Of a stretch of 64,000 bases of DNA, positions 30,928 to 40,184 are shown in pieces. The translations under genes and the position numbers were made by a program. The DNA is taken from the IMG/VR virus record IMGVR_UViG_3300025073_000042, positions 1 through 64,000 of that record; one strand, written 5' to 3'. The notes beneath the pieces are model-generated. The model was not told the origin of the DNA, searched no databases, and worked only from the letters and a program-made list of their open reading frames with translations. Position 1 is the stretch's first letter, and each line of letters opens with the position of its first letter. Source of the DNA: a virus.

Positions 30928-31508
30928 TGCCCTACACGCCGACGCGACAACTGTTGAGCGGGGGAAGCGGGCTGGCGGGGAGCCGTTGGGGCTACCTCGC
31001 GCGGCGCGGCTTCGAGCTGCGGGTGGCGAGTAACCTGCGCAGCATCGAAAGCAAGCAGCGCGTCGTGAGTAAGGTCGCCGCCGACCTGCCGAAGGACGTG
31101 CTCAACGAGGTCGCCGACTGGGAACTGCAGCGCGCGATTCAGTATAGCAGCGGCGGACGGACCTACGCCGAACTGCGCCAGTACCGCCCGGGGCTTTACT
31201 CGGTGCGGCGGCCGGCGCGGCGGGATGACCACATTATCAACACCCACACGGGCACGTTCCGCGCGGGATGGCGCAAGCGCCCGGTGCGACGAACCGGGGA
31301 CACCTTCACGATCAGCCTGTTCAATGTCGGCATGAAGGTCGCGGCGTGGCTCTTGCTGGGGACGCGCAAGATGCGCGAGCGGCCGTTGCTGCGCAAGGTC
31401 GCCGACGAGGCGCGGCCTCAGATCAACAAGGCGATGACCCGCGCGCGGATGCGCCTGCTGCGCGCGGCGCGCAGGTCGGGCTTCGGCTACATGGAGCGGT
31501 TCAACTGA
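30927..31508 (+). CDS. HK97 gp10-like neck/tail protein
   Basis: A 193-aa basic protein. The middle (TGTFRAGWRKRPVRRTGDTF then TISLFNVGMKVAAWLLLGTR) resembles gp10/'minor capsid' neck proteins, whose core reads 'tG.lr.s......g....v......YA..lE.G'. ATG 30927 overlaps the previous stop. The order in the connector cassette supports it. Confidence 0.5.
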   Translation: MPYTPTRQLLSGGSGLAGSRWGYLARRGFELRVASNLRSIESKQRVVSKVAADLPKDVLNEVADWELQRAIQYSSGGRTYAELRQYRPGLYSVRRPARRDDHIINTHTGTFRAGWRKRPVRRTGDTFTISLFNVGMKVAAWLLLGTRKMRERPLLRKVADEARPQINKAMTRARMRLLRAARRSGFGYMERFN

Positions 31509-31972
31509 TGGCACGTCGCTGGGCGCCGGTCCCCATCGGGACGTATCTGGAGAACCTGCAGTCGATCCTGCAGGCTCAGATGCCGGGGCGGCTGGTGACG
31601 GCGGGACTACCGGCGGTCGTGACCTGGACGTACCAGGACGTGATGTTCGATTCGGACGACAAGCTGCCCCAGGTCTGCGTAGGCGCGAAGTGGGTGCATC
31701 GCCCGAAGGGCGGCGGGGGCAGCTTCGAGCCCATCTACTCGACGGAGATCATCTGCGCGTTCCCTTGGCTGGGGACGGGCGACGGCTACAAGGACGGGGC
31801 GGCGATGGCGTCGATTGCCGAGGCGCTCGTATACTACAACATCGGCAACGGCTACGAGGACGTGGTGGAGCGCACGGGGGTCGGCATGGCGGCGGGCTGG
31901 CGCGAGAGTCCTCCGCTGTGGCAGGGCGGGGTGTGGCGCGGCGAAGTGGTCGGCAGCCTGCTGTACTTCTGA
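31508..31972 (+). CDS. Tail terminator-like protein, 154 aa
   Basis: ATG 31508 overlaps the previous stop. An N-terminal helix (IGTYLENLQSILQAQMPGRL) is followed by alternating strands (PQVCVGAKWVHRPKG, YSTEIICAFPWLGTG) and a C-terminal WRGEVVGSLLYF strand, like phage tail-completion/terminator proteins. It precedes the tail tube gene by one gene. Confidence 0.5.
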   Translation: MARRWAPVPIGTYLENLQSILQAQMPGRLVTAGLPAVVTWTYQDVMFDSDDKLPQVCVGAKWVHRPKGGGGSFEPIYSTEIICAFPWLGTGDGYKDGAAMASIAEALVYYNIGNGYEDVVERTGVGMAAGWRESPPLWQGGVWRGEVVGSLLYF

Positions 31973-31981
31973 GAGGGCATC

Positions 31982-32434
31982 ATGCGGAAGTACAAGACGG
32001 TCGAGGAACCGGAAACGCTGATGGCCGATGAGGACGCGCTCGCCGAAGAGCCCGTCTCCGAAGCGCCGTCGTCCGTCGCGTCTGAAGCGCCGGTCGAGGT
32101 TGTCCCGGATCTCCCGCAGCCCGACCTGCGCCCGAAGCCGCGACTCGACTTGGCCTTCGTGGCGGCCGAGATCGCGGCGGGTCGCACGCCGTACTGCCCC
32201 CAGTGCGGCGAGGCGCTCACGACGGTTCCGATCCCCGGGGCGCTGTTGGCGCGCGGCTTCGAGCGGCCTGACCCGGAGGACCATCGCTGCGACCCGGCGC
32301 GTCTCGCGCGGTTGACGCGGGCGAGGTCATTCCAGACGCGGCCCGGCGAGACGTCGCTGGAAGCTCGTCGGCGGAAAGCGGCGGCTACAGAGACCTACAC
32401 CCGGCCGGCCCCTGAAGAGGCCGAGCTGTTCTAA
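31982..32434 (+). CDS. Acidic zinc-site protein, 150 aa
   Basis: The first 60 residues are acidic and Pro-rich (VSEAPSSVASEAPVEVVPDL). The second half has PYCPQCGEALTT and EDHRCDPARLARL, a possible C2HC-type zinc site. Unknown; it lies between terminator-like and tail tube genes, so it may be a tail accessory protein. Confidence 0.45.
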   Translation: MRKYKTVEEPETLMADEDALAEEPVSEAPSSVASEAPVEVVPDLPQPDLRPKPRLDLAFVAAEIAAGRTPYCPQCGEALTTVPIPGALLARGFERPDPEDHRCDPARLARLTRARSFQTRPGETSLEARRRKAAATETYTRPAPEEAELF

Positions 32435-32450
32435 ACCGGAGGCCTGAGAC

Positions 32451-33323
32451 ATGGCACACGAACGCGGGCACAAGGGGCTGCTGTACTACGCGACGCAGAG
32501 CGGGAAGGGCACTCCGACCGCTCCGACGCTGCCCGTCGGGGTGTGGGAGAACCTCCGCGCCCGAACCATCGGCGGGCTGCGGGCGGTGCGCAGCGCCGGC
32601 GCGCGCCGGATCGTGGACTTGGTGGAGGACATGACGGGCGTCGAACTGTCCTTCGACATTCCGAACGTCCAGGCGTCCACCGAGCAGGCGGCGCTGCTCA
32701 ACCTTGGGATCGCGCTGGGCAGCGGCGGGACCACGGCGCTGACCTACCTGACCGTGGGCTTCGGAACGGCGACCGCCGACAAGCATGTCGAGGACACGAA
32801 GATCGACTCCATCAGCCTGTCCGGCGACAACGAGGGCGCGTTCAGCGCCTCGGTTACGGCGATGGGCGGAAAGGTCGGGGAGCCGACGTTGACCTCGCCG
32901 CAGACGTACCTGAGCGACGCCTTCCTACAGATGCACGAGGCGGTCTACTCACGCTTCGAGCTGGCGTCGTTCCGCTGTGAGCTGCGCAACAACCTCGTGA
33001 TGAAGCCGGTCATCGCCGGACCGGCCACGACCCGCGACCCGGGGAGAGTCTGGGACTACCTCACCGAGGGGCCCGAGGACATCAGCGGCAGCTACGGCGT
33101 CTACAACACCTCGGGCGAGGATCTGCAGGCGAACGAGATTACGGCGGTCTCGCCGACGCTGCGCTTTGTGGACAAGGGCGCGGCGGTCGATGAGCTGCTC
33201 ATCACGATCACCACGCAGAAGTCGGGCGACGAGACGGAGACCATCCCCGGCGCCGACGGCGACGTGGAGCGCGAGGTGACGTGGATCGGGACGAGCCTGG
33301 CAATCGCGGCGACCGAGTATTGA
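32451..33323 (+). CDS. Major tail tube protein
   Basis: A 290-aa strand-rich protein in the tail tube position. LLYYATQSGKGTPTAPTLPV at the start is typical of siphovirus tail tubes, and LTYLTVGFGTATADKHVEDT plus SISLSGDNEGAFSASVTAMG fit the long beta-hairpin core. It would polymerise into the tail tube around the tape measure. Followed by a palindrome and the chaperone genes. Confidence 0.6.
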   Translation: MAHERGHKGLLYYATQSGKGTPTAPTLPVGVWENLRARTIGGLRAVRSAGARRIVDLVEDMTGVELSFDIPNVQASTEQAALLNLGIALGSGGTTALTYLTVGFGTATADKHVEDTKIDSISLSGDNEGAFSASVTAMGGKVGEPTLTSPQTYLSDAFLQMHEAVYSRFELASFRCELRNNLVMKPVIAGPATTRDPGRVWDYLTEGPEDISGSYGVYNTSGEDLQANEITAVSPTLRFVDKGAAVDELLITITTQKSGDETETIPGADGDVEREVTWIGTSLAIAATEY

Positions 33324-33335
33324 GTCTCCTGACGA

Positions 33336-33355
33336 CCTGCCTGCCGGCAGGCAGG
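33336..33355 (+). repeat. 20-bp perfect palindrome after the tail tube gene
   Basis: CCTGCCTGCCGGCAGGCAGG is a perfect inverted repeat with no loop bases. It sits in the 65-base gap after the tail tube gene and may act as a processing or weak termination signal. Similar palindromes occur as dispersed repeats in some bacteria. Confidence 0.6.
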
Positions 33356-33388
33356 CGGGCGGCGCACACAGAGAGGAGCATCGACATC

Positions 33389-33688
33389 ATGGCTGAGAAC
33401 AACGGACGCGGCAAGCGTTGGAGCACGAACGACGCAGGCCGCGTCGTCTTTCTTCTGGACGAGGGCTTTCTGCCCCTCGAATGGGAGATCACGGGGAAGG
33501 GGCGGGGGCTGCGGGCGACGGCGGTTTACGAGAACACGTCGGAGCTGCAGGCGGCGCTCGACCGCTACTTCGACACCGACAACTGCTGCCGAGTGTTCGT
33601 GGAACGCTATCGCAAGACGCTGTACCAGATGCAGAATGCGGCCGACACGGGCGACGCGCGCTGCATCGACCTTCAGCCGACGCGCTGA
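33389..33688 (+). CDS. Hypothetical tail-region protein, 99 aa
   Basis: ACAGAGAGGAGC precedes ATG 33389. The product (RVVFLLDEGFLPLEWEITGK, then ENTSELQAALDRYFDTDNCC) has mixed helix and strand. It lies between tail tube and chaperone genes. No family recognised. Confidence 0.45.
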   Translation: MAENNGRGKRWSTNDAGRVVFLLDEGFLPLEWEITGKGRGLRATAVYENTSELQAALDRYFDTDNCCRVFVERYRKTLYQMQNAADTGDARCIDLQPTR

Positions 33689-33716
33689 GGCGCGAAACAG
33701 AAAGAGAGGTCCTACT

Positions 33717-34325
33717 GTGGGAGACCCCGAGACCGTAGATGAGGTTCGCGACGACCGAGACCCGCAGCCGACGCCGTATGCCTTCATCGCCGGGCTGTCG
33801 GAGCGCGAGGCTGAGAAGCTGGCGGAGTTGGAGCAGGCGGCGGCCCTGGAGCCGCTGTTCGCAGCGGAGGTCGAGAAGCCGCGGGTCGCATTCCCCGGGC
33901 ACCCGGATGAGTACGTGATCCTGCGGAGGCTGGACGCCTTCCAGGCTCGCAAGTGGCGGAACATTTCCTCGAGGATGAGCGCGGAGTTCCCCGACGAGGA
34001 GAGCGGCAAGCCGGCCGAGGGTCACATGCGAGCGGACCTGGGCGAGGCGTACCTGTACCTGTGCATGGTCGGGATCGAGGAGTACAAGCTAACCCGGCCC
34101 GGCGAGGCGCAGGCGTCGCGCGGCGGGTGGAGCCGGAAGTTCGAGGGGCAGGCGGAGCGCGGGGAGATCGCCAAGGAGACGCGGGCGACGTTCGGCGCGC
34201 TGAGCCCGAAGGCCTCCGATTGGCTGGAGCGGGTGCTGATGGGCTTCAACGGCCTGACGCCGGAGCAGCGCCGCGCAAAAGCGCCTGCGTCCGACTTCTC
34301 GGCGAGTGGGGAGCCGGACGCCTGA
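33717..34325 (+). CDS. Tail assembly chaperone, short product (G-like)
   Basis: GTG 33717 follows AAGAGAGGTCC. A 202-aa helical protein (FIAGLSEREAEKLAELEQAA, PGHPDEYVILRRLDAFQARK, LYLCMVGIEEYKL) directly before the tape measure, the place of the G chaperone that coats the tape measure. Near its end GCA-AAA-G (34275-34281) can slip -1 into the frame that continues to 34642. Confidence 0.6.
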   Translation: MGDPETVDEVRDDRDPQPTPYAFIAGLSEREAEKLAELEQAAALEPLFAAEVEKPRVAFPGHPDEYVILRRLDAFQARKWRNISSRMSAEFPDEESGKPAEGHMRADLGEAYLYLCMVGIEEYKLTRPGEAQASRGGWSRKFEGQAERGEIAKETRATFGALSPKASDWLERVLMGFNGLTPEQRRAKAPASDFSASGEPDA

Positions 34326-34642
34326 AGGACGTTCCGGCGCGTCGGCTGCCGGGCTGGTGGGAGGACGTGGCGTTGGCGGGGGCGGCGTGGGAGCAGGGGG
34401 TGCCGCCGGTCGGCACGAGCGTCGCCGACCAGAACCCGGACTTCCTGGAGGCGTTGTTCGCCTATCGGCGCGGGGTGAACGAGCGGTCGCTGCCGAAGGA
34501 CCCGGACGGTAAGGCGATGCCGGAGCCTCCGCGAGACGCTGACCCGCTGGCGCAGCTCGACGAGATACAGAGAGCGCAGGAAGCCCAGGCCGCGCCCGTG
34601 AAGATCGCTCGGGCGACGGGCCGCAGGCGGAAGCCGAAGTGA
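34277..34642 (+). CDS. -1 frameshift extension of the tail chaperone (GT-like)
   Basis: The -1 frame is open from well upstream to 34642 and has no good start near the end of the first frame. Its product (GWWEDVALAGAAWEQGVPPV, FLEALFAYRRGVNERSLPKD, ARATGRRRKPK) looks like a real chaperone C-domain. The slip site is probably A_AAA_G at 34277-34281. It overlaps the tape measure start by four bases. The exact shift point is inferred. Confidence 0.6.
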   Translation, partial: KSACVRLLGEWGAGRLKDVPARRLPGWWEDVALAGAAWEQGVPPVGTSVADQNPDFLEALFAYRRGVNERSLPKDPDGKAMPEPPRDADPLAQLDEIQRAQEAQAAPVKIARATGRRRKPK

Positions 34643-37600
34643 ACCCCGAAGAGTCCATGCAGATCATGTTGGAGGCCGTCGATCGCTTTGGGCCGACCTT
34701 CAACGAGTTCCAGCGCGGGATGCGACAGTTGCAGACCGGGATGCGGGCCATGAGCGGCGGCGCCCAGCAGTCGGGTGCCGCCGTCTCGTCGTCGATGGCG
34801 CGGAGCGCGGCGGCAACGGACCGGGCGCGGGATGCGCTGGGGAAGTTCGTCTCAGGTGGGGCCAAGGCGCAGTCTACGTGGACGGCCTTTGCGGCGGGAG
34901 CCAAGAAGGGAGAACAGGCCGCCGACGCCTTTCGCGCTAAGATGTCGGGGGTACAGGAACTGGCGACCGGGCTTGATCAAGTCGCCAACAAGATGCTGAT
35001 GGTCGGCGCGGCGGGCGTTGCGGGCGCGGGGCTGGCGGTAAAGTCGTTTCAGTCGTTCGACACCCCCATGCGCAACGTGAACTCCCTCGCGCAGTTGAGC
35101 GAGTCGGCGTTCGCTGACCTGGAGGAGCAGGTCCTCAAGATCGCCCAGGACCCCCGGATCAAGGATGGGCCAGCGAGTCTAGCCGAGGGCCTGTACCAGA
35201 TTCAGTCCTCAGGGTTGTCGGGGCAGGTCGCGCTGGACACGTTGCGGATTTCGTCGATGGGCGCTTCGGCAGGGCTGAGTGATACGTTCACCTCTGCCTC
35301 AGCCCTCGTCGGAATCATGAACGCCTACAACACGAAGACCGGCCCCGACGCGCAGCACATCATGGACGTGCTGTTCAAGACGGTCGATCAGGGTGTCATC
35401 ACCTTCGAGCAGTTGGCCTCCTCCATCGGGCCCCTCACGTCGATGTCGGCGCAGTTGGAGATGCCGTTGGAACAGGTCGCCGCGGCCATCGTGACGTTGA
35501 CGAGGGTCGGCATTCCGGTCGAGCAGGTGATGATCTCGCTGCAGGCGCTGCTCCGCGCGTTCATGTCGGCGACGCCCGACTCGGGACTCGGCAAGGCGAT
35601 TGAGAACCTCACCGGGCAATCCGCCTCGGCGCTCATCAAGACGCAGGGGCTGGCCGGGGCAATCAAGGCGCTGGCGACCATCGCGGATCAACAGGGCGAG
35701 GAAGCCCTGGCGCAGATGGGTCTCGACGTGCGGACGCTGCGCGCGGTGTTCCCGCTGGCGGGGAAGTCGCTCGCCGACTTCAACGCGCAGTTGGAGGGCA
35801 TGGGCGTCACGGCCGGCTGGACGGAGCGCGCCCTGTCGCAGCAGATGCAGGCTTCGTCCTGGCAGACGGCGCAGTTCAAGAAGCAGATGGAGATTCTCGG
35901 GGTGCAGTTTGGGAAGTTCATCGACGAGGGGCTCATGCCCCTCATCAAGGGCGTCAACAACCTGTTGGCTGTCTTCATCGGTTTGCCGGATTGGGCGAAG
36001 AAGCTCATCGCCCGGCTCGCGGGGACCGGCGGGTTGATCTTCCTGTTCGCCGCGTTGGCCGTGAAGCTCGTCGCAACCGCGATCAACACCGGGCTTGCCA
36101 TCGTTGCCGGCTGGAAGTACATCGCAACCCTGAAGACCGAGGCAATGGCGGCGCTCAAGACGGCGGCGGCCAACAAGGCCCTCGCAGCGGCCCGTGCTCA
36201 GGCAGCTCAGGCCGCTGCAGCGCACGCGGGATCATCGGCAGCGGCGACAACCTCCAAAACCGGGGGCGCCGGGCTGGGAGCCGGCATGGGCTTTGGGGGA
36301 GTAGCGACCATCGGCTTGACAGCCTTCGCGGTGAGCATGGCAGGGATGTGGGAGGCGACGGTTGGGAAGGACATCGAGCAGCTCGACAAGTCGATCCAGA
36401 ATCTCGATAGTGCTATCAGTGAGGCCTCCGCTCGCGGGTTGCAGACAAGTGGAATTGAGGCTGGGGAAAACGCCTCGCCCAACTTCTGGAATACGCTGTT
36501 CGGTCCCTGGACAGATGTCTGGCGGCGCGGCCCGTTCCGAGAAAGTGAGACTTCGAGCACCGGCCCCATCACGCGGGGCGCTGCTCCGGAAACTGCGAAG
36601 GACATGCGCGAACGGGTGAAGGCCGCCTCGGAGAAGGCGACCCAGCAGGAGATGGCGCTCCTGCAAGCACAGGTGCGAGCGGGCGCCGTAGACGCGCTGA
36701 AGATCGACGAGAAGCGCGCGCAGATGCTCGAATCCATGCGCACACAGTGGGTGGCGATGACCGACGAGCAGCGCAAGTCGGAAGATGGCATGAAGCTCCA
36801 GATCGACGCCTGGGGGTTGTACGGCGACAACCTCGAGGCGACGAAGAAGCGGACGGAGGCGCTCGCCGCGGCAGAGCAAAAGCGCCACGAAGAGGCCGTC
36901 AAGGCCCTGAACGACGAACTCGCCCTGATGTCCGGGCGGATCAACGTCATGTCGGCATACACGGATATGCTGGAGGCCGCCGGGGCCTCGAAGACGACCA
37001 TTGGCCAGGCGAAGGCCGGGATCGAGCGCGGTTACTGGCAGCAGGCCCAGCAGTTGCAGGCCGCCGCGCGTTCGCCGTTGCTGAGCCCCGTCGAGCGGCT
37101 CGAAAAGCAGTCTGGCGCGTGGCAGGCCGTGACGAACGCGATCAACGTCTTCAAGCAGGAGCGCGAGGCCCTGCAAGACGCCGAAGAGAAGCTGATGGAG
37201 CAGGTCTCCGACCCGACCTTCTATCTGGGGGAGCAACTCGAAGCCTCCCGCCGGTCGATCGACGCGCTGACGCAAGCAGACCAAGATCAGACGGCGGCGA
37301 TGAACGAGAGCATCGACGCCTACCAGCAGGCGATGGATGTCTGGTTCGGCAAGCAACCCATCATGGGCAACGTCATGCAGATGGCGCAGGCGCAGCAGGC
37401 GCGGAACATCGCTGGCGGGATGGACGTGTCGCAGCTTCGAGCCTACGGAGCCAATCCACAGATGCAGTCCACCGAGCAGATGATCCAGACCGCCTCGGAG
37501 CATCCTGGTATTCGGGCACGAGCGCAGGGCAGCATGTACGGGATGTCGGTTACTGACATCGACCGTCTCGCGCGTCAGCGGATGCAAGAGGGAATCGTCG

Positions 37601-37962
37601 CCCCCAACGTGCAGGCCGCCCAGGAGCGCCAGAAGACCTTCGAGTCCTGGGCGCAGGCCCGCGAGGCGGAGGCGGCGCAAAGCGCCAACCTCATCCAGGC
37701 CAAGATCGATGAGGCGAACGCAAGCAAGGCCCTGGCTGCGTACCTGATGCAGCTTCAGGACTACATGACTGCTCGCACCGGGCTCGCCGCCGCGGGCAAG
37801 CCTGCCGGGCCTCAGCCGCCGGGCATGACCGAGGGGGCGCAGGCGATGGCGTGGGCGCTGATGCAGGGCGTCTACGCAGCGCAGCAGGCGCGTGCTTACG
37901 AGGAGTCCCGCACCGGCGCCCTGGCCGGCGTCGGCCAGCCGTCGAGCATGGGGCGGCAGTGA
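34639..37962 (+). CDS. Tape measure protein
   Basis: A 1107-aa protein, the longest in the window. A typical phage minor-tail (PhageMin_Tail/TIGR01760) core lies at about residues 95-290: SFQSFDTPMRNVNSLAQLSE, LAEGLYQIQSSGLSGQVALD, FTSASALVGIMNAYN. A hydrophobic segment follows near residue 455-500 (LIFLFAALAVKLVATAINTG), then long Ala/Glu/Gln helices. It sets tail length and may reach the host membrane. GTG 34639 overlaps the chaperone frame. Confidence 0.85.
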   Translation: MNPEESMQIMLEAVDRFGPTFNEFQRGMRQLQTGMRAMSGGAQQSGAAVSSSMARSAAATDRARDALGKFVSGGAKAQSTWTAFAAGAKKGEQAADAFRAKMSGVQELATGLDQVANKMLMVGAAGVAGAGLAVKSFQSFDTPMRNVNSLAQLSESAFADLEEQVLKIAQDPRIKDGPASLAEGLYQIQSSGLSGQVALDTLRISSMGASAGLSDTFTSASALVGIMNAYNTKTGPDAQHIMDVLFKTVDQGVITFEQLASSIGPLTSMSAQLEMPLEQVAAAIVTLTRVGIPVEQVMISLQALLRAFMSATPDSGLGKAIENLTGQSASALIKTQGLAGAIKALATIADQQGEEALAQMGLDVRTLRAVFPLAGKSLADFNAQLEGMGVTAGWTERALSQQMQASSWQTAQFKKQMEILGVQFGKFIDEGLMPLIKGVNNLLAVFIGLPDWAKKLIARLAGTGGLIFLFAALAVKLVATAINTGLAIVAGWKYIATLKTEAMAALKTAAANKALAAARAQAAQAAAAHAGSSAAATTSKTGGAGLGAGMGFGGVATIGLTAFAVSMAGMWEATVGKDIEQLDKSIQNLDSAISEASARGLQTSGIEAGENASPNFWNTLFGPWTDVWRRGPFRESETSSTGPITRGAAPETAKDMRERVKAASEKATQQEMALLQAQVRAGAVDALKIDEKRAQMLESMRTQWVAMTDEQRKSEDGMKLQIDAWGLYGDNLEATKKRTEALAAAEQKRHEEAVKALNDELALMSGRINVMSAYTDMLEAAGASKTTIGQAKAGIERGYWQQAQQLQAAARSPLLSPVERLEKQSGAWQAVTNAINVFKQEREALQDAEEKLMEQVSDPTFYLGEQLEASRRSIDALTQADQDQTAAMNESIDAYQQAMDVWFGKQPIMGNVMQMAQAQQARNIAGGMDVSQLRAYGANPQMQSTEQMIQTASEHPGIRARAQGSMYGMSVTDIDRLARQRMQEGIVAPNVQAAQERQKTFESWAQAREAEAAQSANLIQAKIDEANASKALAAYLMQLQDYMTARTGLAAAGKPAGPQPPGMTEGAQAMAWALMQGVYAAQQARAYEESRTGALAGVGQPSSMGRQ

Positions 37963-38108
37963 GCGGGGCAGGTCCTCGGGACCTTCATAACCGCCTCGGG
38001 CCTGTGGGCGCTGCTGATCCACAAGAGTACGTCGGCGGCGAACGAGGCTGCGAAGCCGCAACCGGAGTAGCCGCCCGGCTGCACGGGCGGGATGGAGGAG
38101 GGAGTAGT

Positions 38109-38459
38109 ATGGCACAGTGGCACACAGCGGAAGCGACGCGGGCGGGGCTCAACGTGGTCATCCACTTCCTCGTGCCCGCCGGGAACAATGCGGTCGGCGT
38201 CTCGTGGAAGACGGCGGCCCTGAAGGCCGGGCTGTCGGGCGGAACGCCGTCGAAGTGGGCCGACGCGGGGGAGGCGGCGGCTATCGCGGACGGGTCGGTG
38301 ATCGAGCTGCGGATCGAGGTGCAGCTTGATCGCAGCCAGACGATGGCGGTGCAGAAGGCAGCGGTCCAGGCAGCCGTGACCCGCGCGATTGCTGCGCGGA
38401 AGGCCGAGTGGACGGAGACGCTGAAGCACGCTGGTTTCGCAGAAGGGACGGTGGTCTAG
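38109..38459 (+). CDS. Tail-region protein, 116 aa
   Basis: GGATGGAGGAGGGAGTAGT precedes ATG 38109. The product (EATRAGLNVVIHFLVPAGNN, SVIELRIEVQLDRSQTMAVQ) is mixed helix and strand. It lies between the tape measure and fibre genes. The 146 bases before it are discussed under findings. Unknown family. Confidence 0.45.
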   Translation: MAQWHTAEATRAGLNVVIHFLVPAGNNAVGVSWKTAALKAGLSGGTPSKWADAGEAAAIADGSVIELRIEVQLDRSQTMAVQKAAVQAAVTRAIAARKAEWTETLKHAGFAEGTVV

Positions 38460-39059
38460 GTGGCAAAGACGACCACGACGACGCTGCTGCAGGAGTGGAC
38501 GCAAGTCGCCGCGCAGGCCATTGTGCACAGCGGCGAGGCGGCAATCGATGCCGCCTACGATAACTGGCTGCACTTGCAGGTGGGTCTCGACTCCGCAACC
38601 CCCCATGCCGGCACGAAGTTTGTCGTGCAGGTCTCCAGCGCAGCCGAAGGTGATGAGGACTGGCATGAATTGTTCCCACTCCCCATCCTGTGCGTCGGCA
38701 CGGCGGCGGCCGAGGCGTTGGCGGCAACAGAGCCACAGGGCGAGACCGTCATCGCGGTCGCGGACACGACGGGCTTCACGACCTACGGCATCTTCCTGTT
38801 CCTCAAGGACAACGTGATCGCCGACTCGGAGATTGTGGAGCAGAAGTCGCACGTCGCCAACACCAGCATTACGCTCCTGGACGGGCTGACCAACGAGCAC
38901 ACGGCGGCGGATGCGCTTTGGAACATCGCCGACTCGCGGGCTTGGCTGATCGGCGGCGGGTGCGGGAAGCGCGTGCGCGTCGTCGTGGACAACAACTACG
39001 ACTCGGGCGCGAGCACGTTCTGCTACCGCGCTCAACTCGTGCAGGTGCCGACACTGTGA
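38460..39059 (+). CDS. Tail-region structural protein, 199 aa
   Basis: GTG 38460 directly follows the previous stop. The chain is Ala/Thr/Val-rich and strand-like (LHLQVGLDSATPHAGTKFVV, GETVIAVADTTGFTTYGIF, IVEQKSHVANTSITLLDGLT), as in small tail or fibre-base proteins. The end overlaps the next GTG. No family recognised. Confidence 0.45.
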   Translation: MAKTTTTTLLQEWTQVAAQAIVHSGEAAIDAAYDNWLHLQVGLDSATPHAGTKFVVQVSSAAEGDEDWHELFPLPILCVGTAAAEALAATEPQGETVIAVADTTGFTTYGIFLFLKDNVIADSEIVEQKSHVANTSITLLDGLTNEHTAADALWNIADSRAWLIGGGCGKRVRVVVDNNYDSGASTFCYRAQLVQVPTL

Positions 39060-39856
39060 TCTATCGCCCCTGGACCGGCCAGAACAAGCCGCCGCGAGGC
39101 GCGCGCCCGATACCGGGGCACGCGCTGACGCCTACGGCTGCGTGGCTGTGCAATGAGAGGTCAGGGCCTCTCGTCGCGGATGCGATGCGGACTGGTAGCG
39201 ATGGGGCGGCTACGGCGGGGTATTCATGGGATGCCGATAGTCTCTACCTGAACCAAAAGTACGTCGATGTCGGAAATGGGTGGCCGTTTGCCTGGACAGG
39301 TAGCATCTCGTTGGTGCTGTTTGCCCAGCGTCAATGGGACTCCTCGAGGTGGCTGTTCGGGAAATGCGGCACGATCGGGGAGAGATCGTTTGGCCTGTTA
39401 AACGCATCAGCCACAAGCGTCGCAATGTACGTGGCTCCCAACGCCACTGCACTTACATTTCGCACATCGGGGACGGGCGGGTCGCTTGGCGCATGGGAGC
39501 ACATCGTAGGAGTTTACAATGCAGTGGCGCGGACGTTGGACGTTTACCGGAATGGGGTGCTGGACAACGGTAGTCTGTCGGGTACAGTCCCGGCTGCTCA
39601 GTACGTTGCCAATGGGCGCAACGTATGCCTCGGAGCCGGGGGATCGGGATATAGCCCGAGCGTGATGTATTTGGGCCACGCGGCGTATGTCCAAAGAGCC
39701 CTGTCGGCGACCGAAATTGCTGCTATGGCCGCCCAACCCTACTCCTGGCTCGGCGTCCCTGACCTCGCGAGCATGGGGAAGGCGATACCGGCGGCAGCAG
39801 GCGTCTACCCGATCTTCGGCGGAGAACATGTCATTCAAGGAGCGTGGCAGCTATGA
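39056..39856 (+). CDS. LamG/concanavalin-like tail protein
   Basis: A 266-aa protein whose middle matches the laminin-G-3/concanavalin-like fold: GSISLVLFAQRQWDSSRWLF, SLGAWEHIVGVYNAVARTLD, VYRNGVLDNGSLSG and YLGHAAYVQRALSATEIAAM. Such domains bind sugars, so this is a likely receptor-binding or fibre protein. GTG 39056 overlaps the previous stop. Base composition is slightly less GC-rich than around it. Confidence 0.7.
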   Translation: MIYRPWTGQNKPPRGARPIPGHALTPTAAWLCNERSGPLVADAMRTGSDGAATAGYSWDADSLYLNQKYVDVGNGWPFAWTGSISLVLFAQRQWDSSRWLFGKCGTIGERSFGLLNASATSVAMYVAPNATALTFRTSGTGGSLGAWEHIVGVYNAVARTLDVYRNGVLDNGSLSGTVPAAQYVANGRNVCLGAGGSGYSPSVMYLGHAAYVQRALSATEIAAMAAQPYSWLGVPDLASMGKAIPAAAGVYPIFGGEHVIQGAWQL

Positions 39857-40182
39857 ACGGTGTGCCGAAACTAGGGAACACGCTCTACTTCTCATTCACG
39901 ACGCGCCACCCGGACACGGGGGCAATGAGAGACTCCGATCCCCCGCCGACGTGCAAAGTCTACGAGGGCACAACCAACATTGCGATCTTGAACCCAACCG
40001 TTGTCAGGGTGGCTGCGGGTCACTACTGTGTTCCAGTCGAAGCGACAGCAGACAACGGGTTCGGTGTCGGGAGGTCCTACAACGTGCTGGCGGAGGCGGC
40101 GGTCAAGCTCACCGCGCGAGGAATTGTGGGGCAGTTCGCGCTGGTAGCGGATGGAGCGTCTACCGCGCAAGGAGCGTGTTAA
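39853..40182 (+). CDS. Short copy of the fibre N-terminal domain, 109 aa
   Basis: The product aligns with the first ~105 residues of the next protein (MNGVPKLGNTLYFSFTTRHP against MNGIPKLGNTLYLFFATHNP, and later VEATADNGFGVGRSYNVLAE against IAATEGNGFEAEKSYNAVAA). It stops where the longer protein continues. This is a tandem partial duplication, kept open. ATG 39853 is chosen by analogy with the next start. Confidence 0.65.
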   Translation: MNGVPKLGNTLYFSFTTRHPDTGAMRDSDPPPTCKVYEGTTNIAILNPTVVRVAAGHYCVPVEATADNGFGVGRSYNVLAEAAVKLTARGIVGQFALVADGASTAQGAC

Positions 40183-40184
40183 CC

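Noticed and set aside
37959-38108. GTG 37959 as start of the 38109 gene
   Set aside because: It would add 50 residues of Gly/Arg-rich sequence with no ribosome site. ATG 38109 has a strong site.
36232-38115. 627-codon minus-strand frame opposite the tape measure
   Set aside because: Leu/Arg/His-rich shadow of the tape measure gene with no ribosome site.
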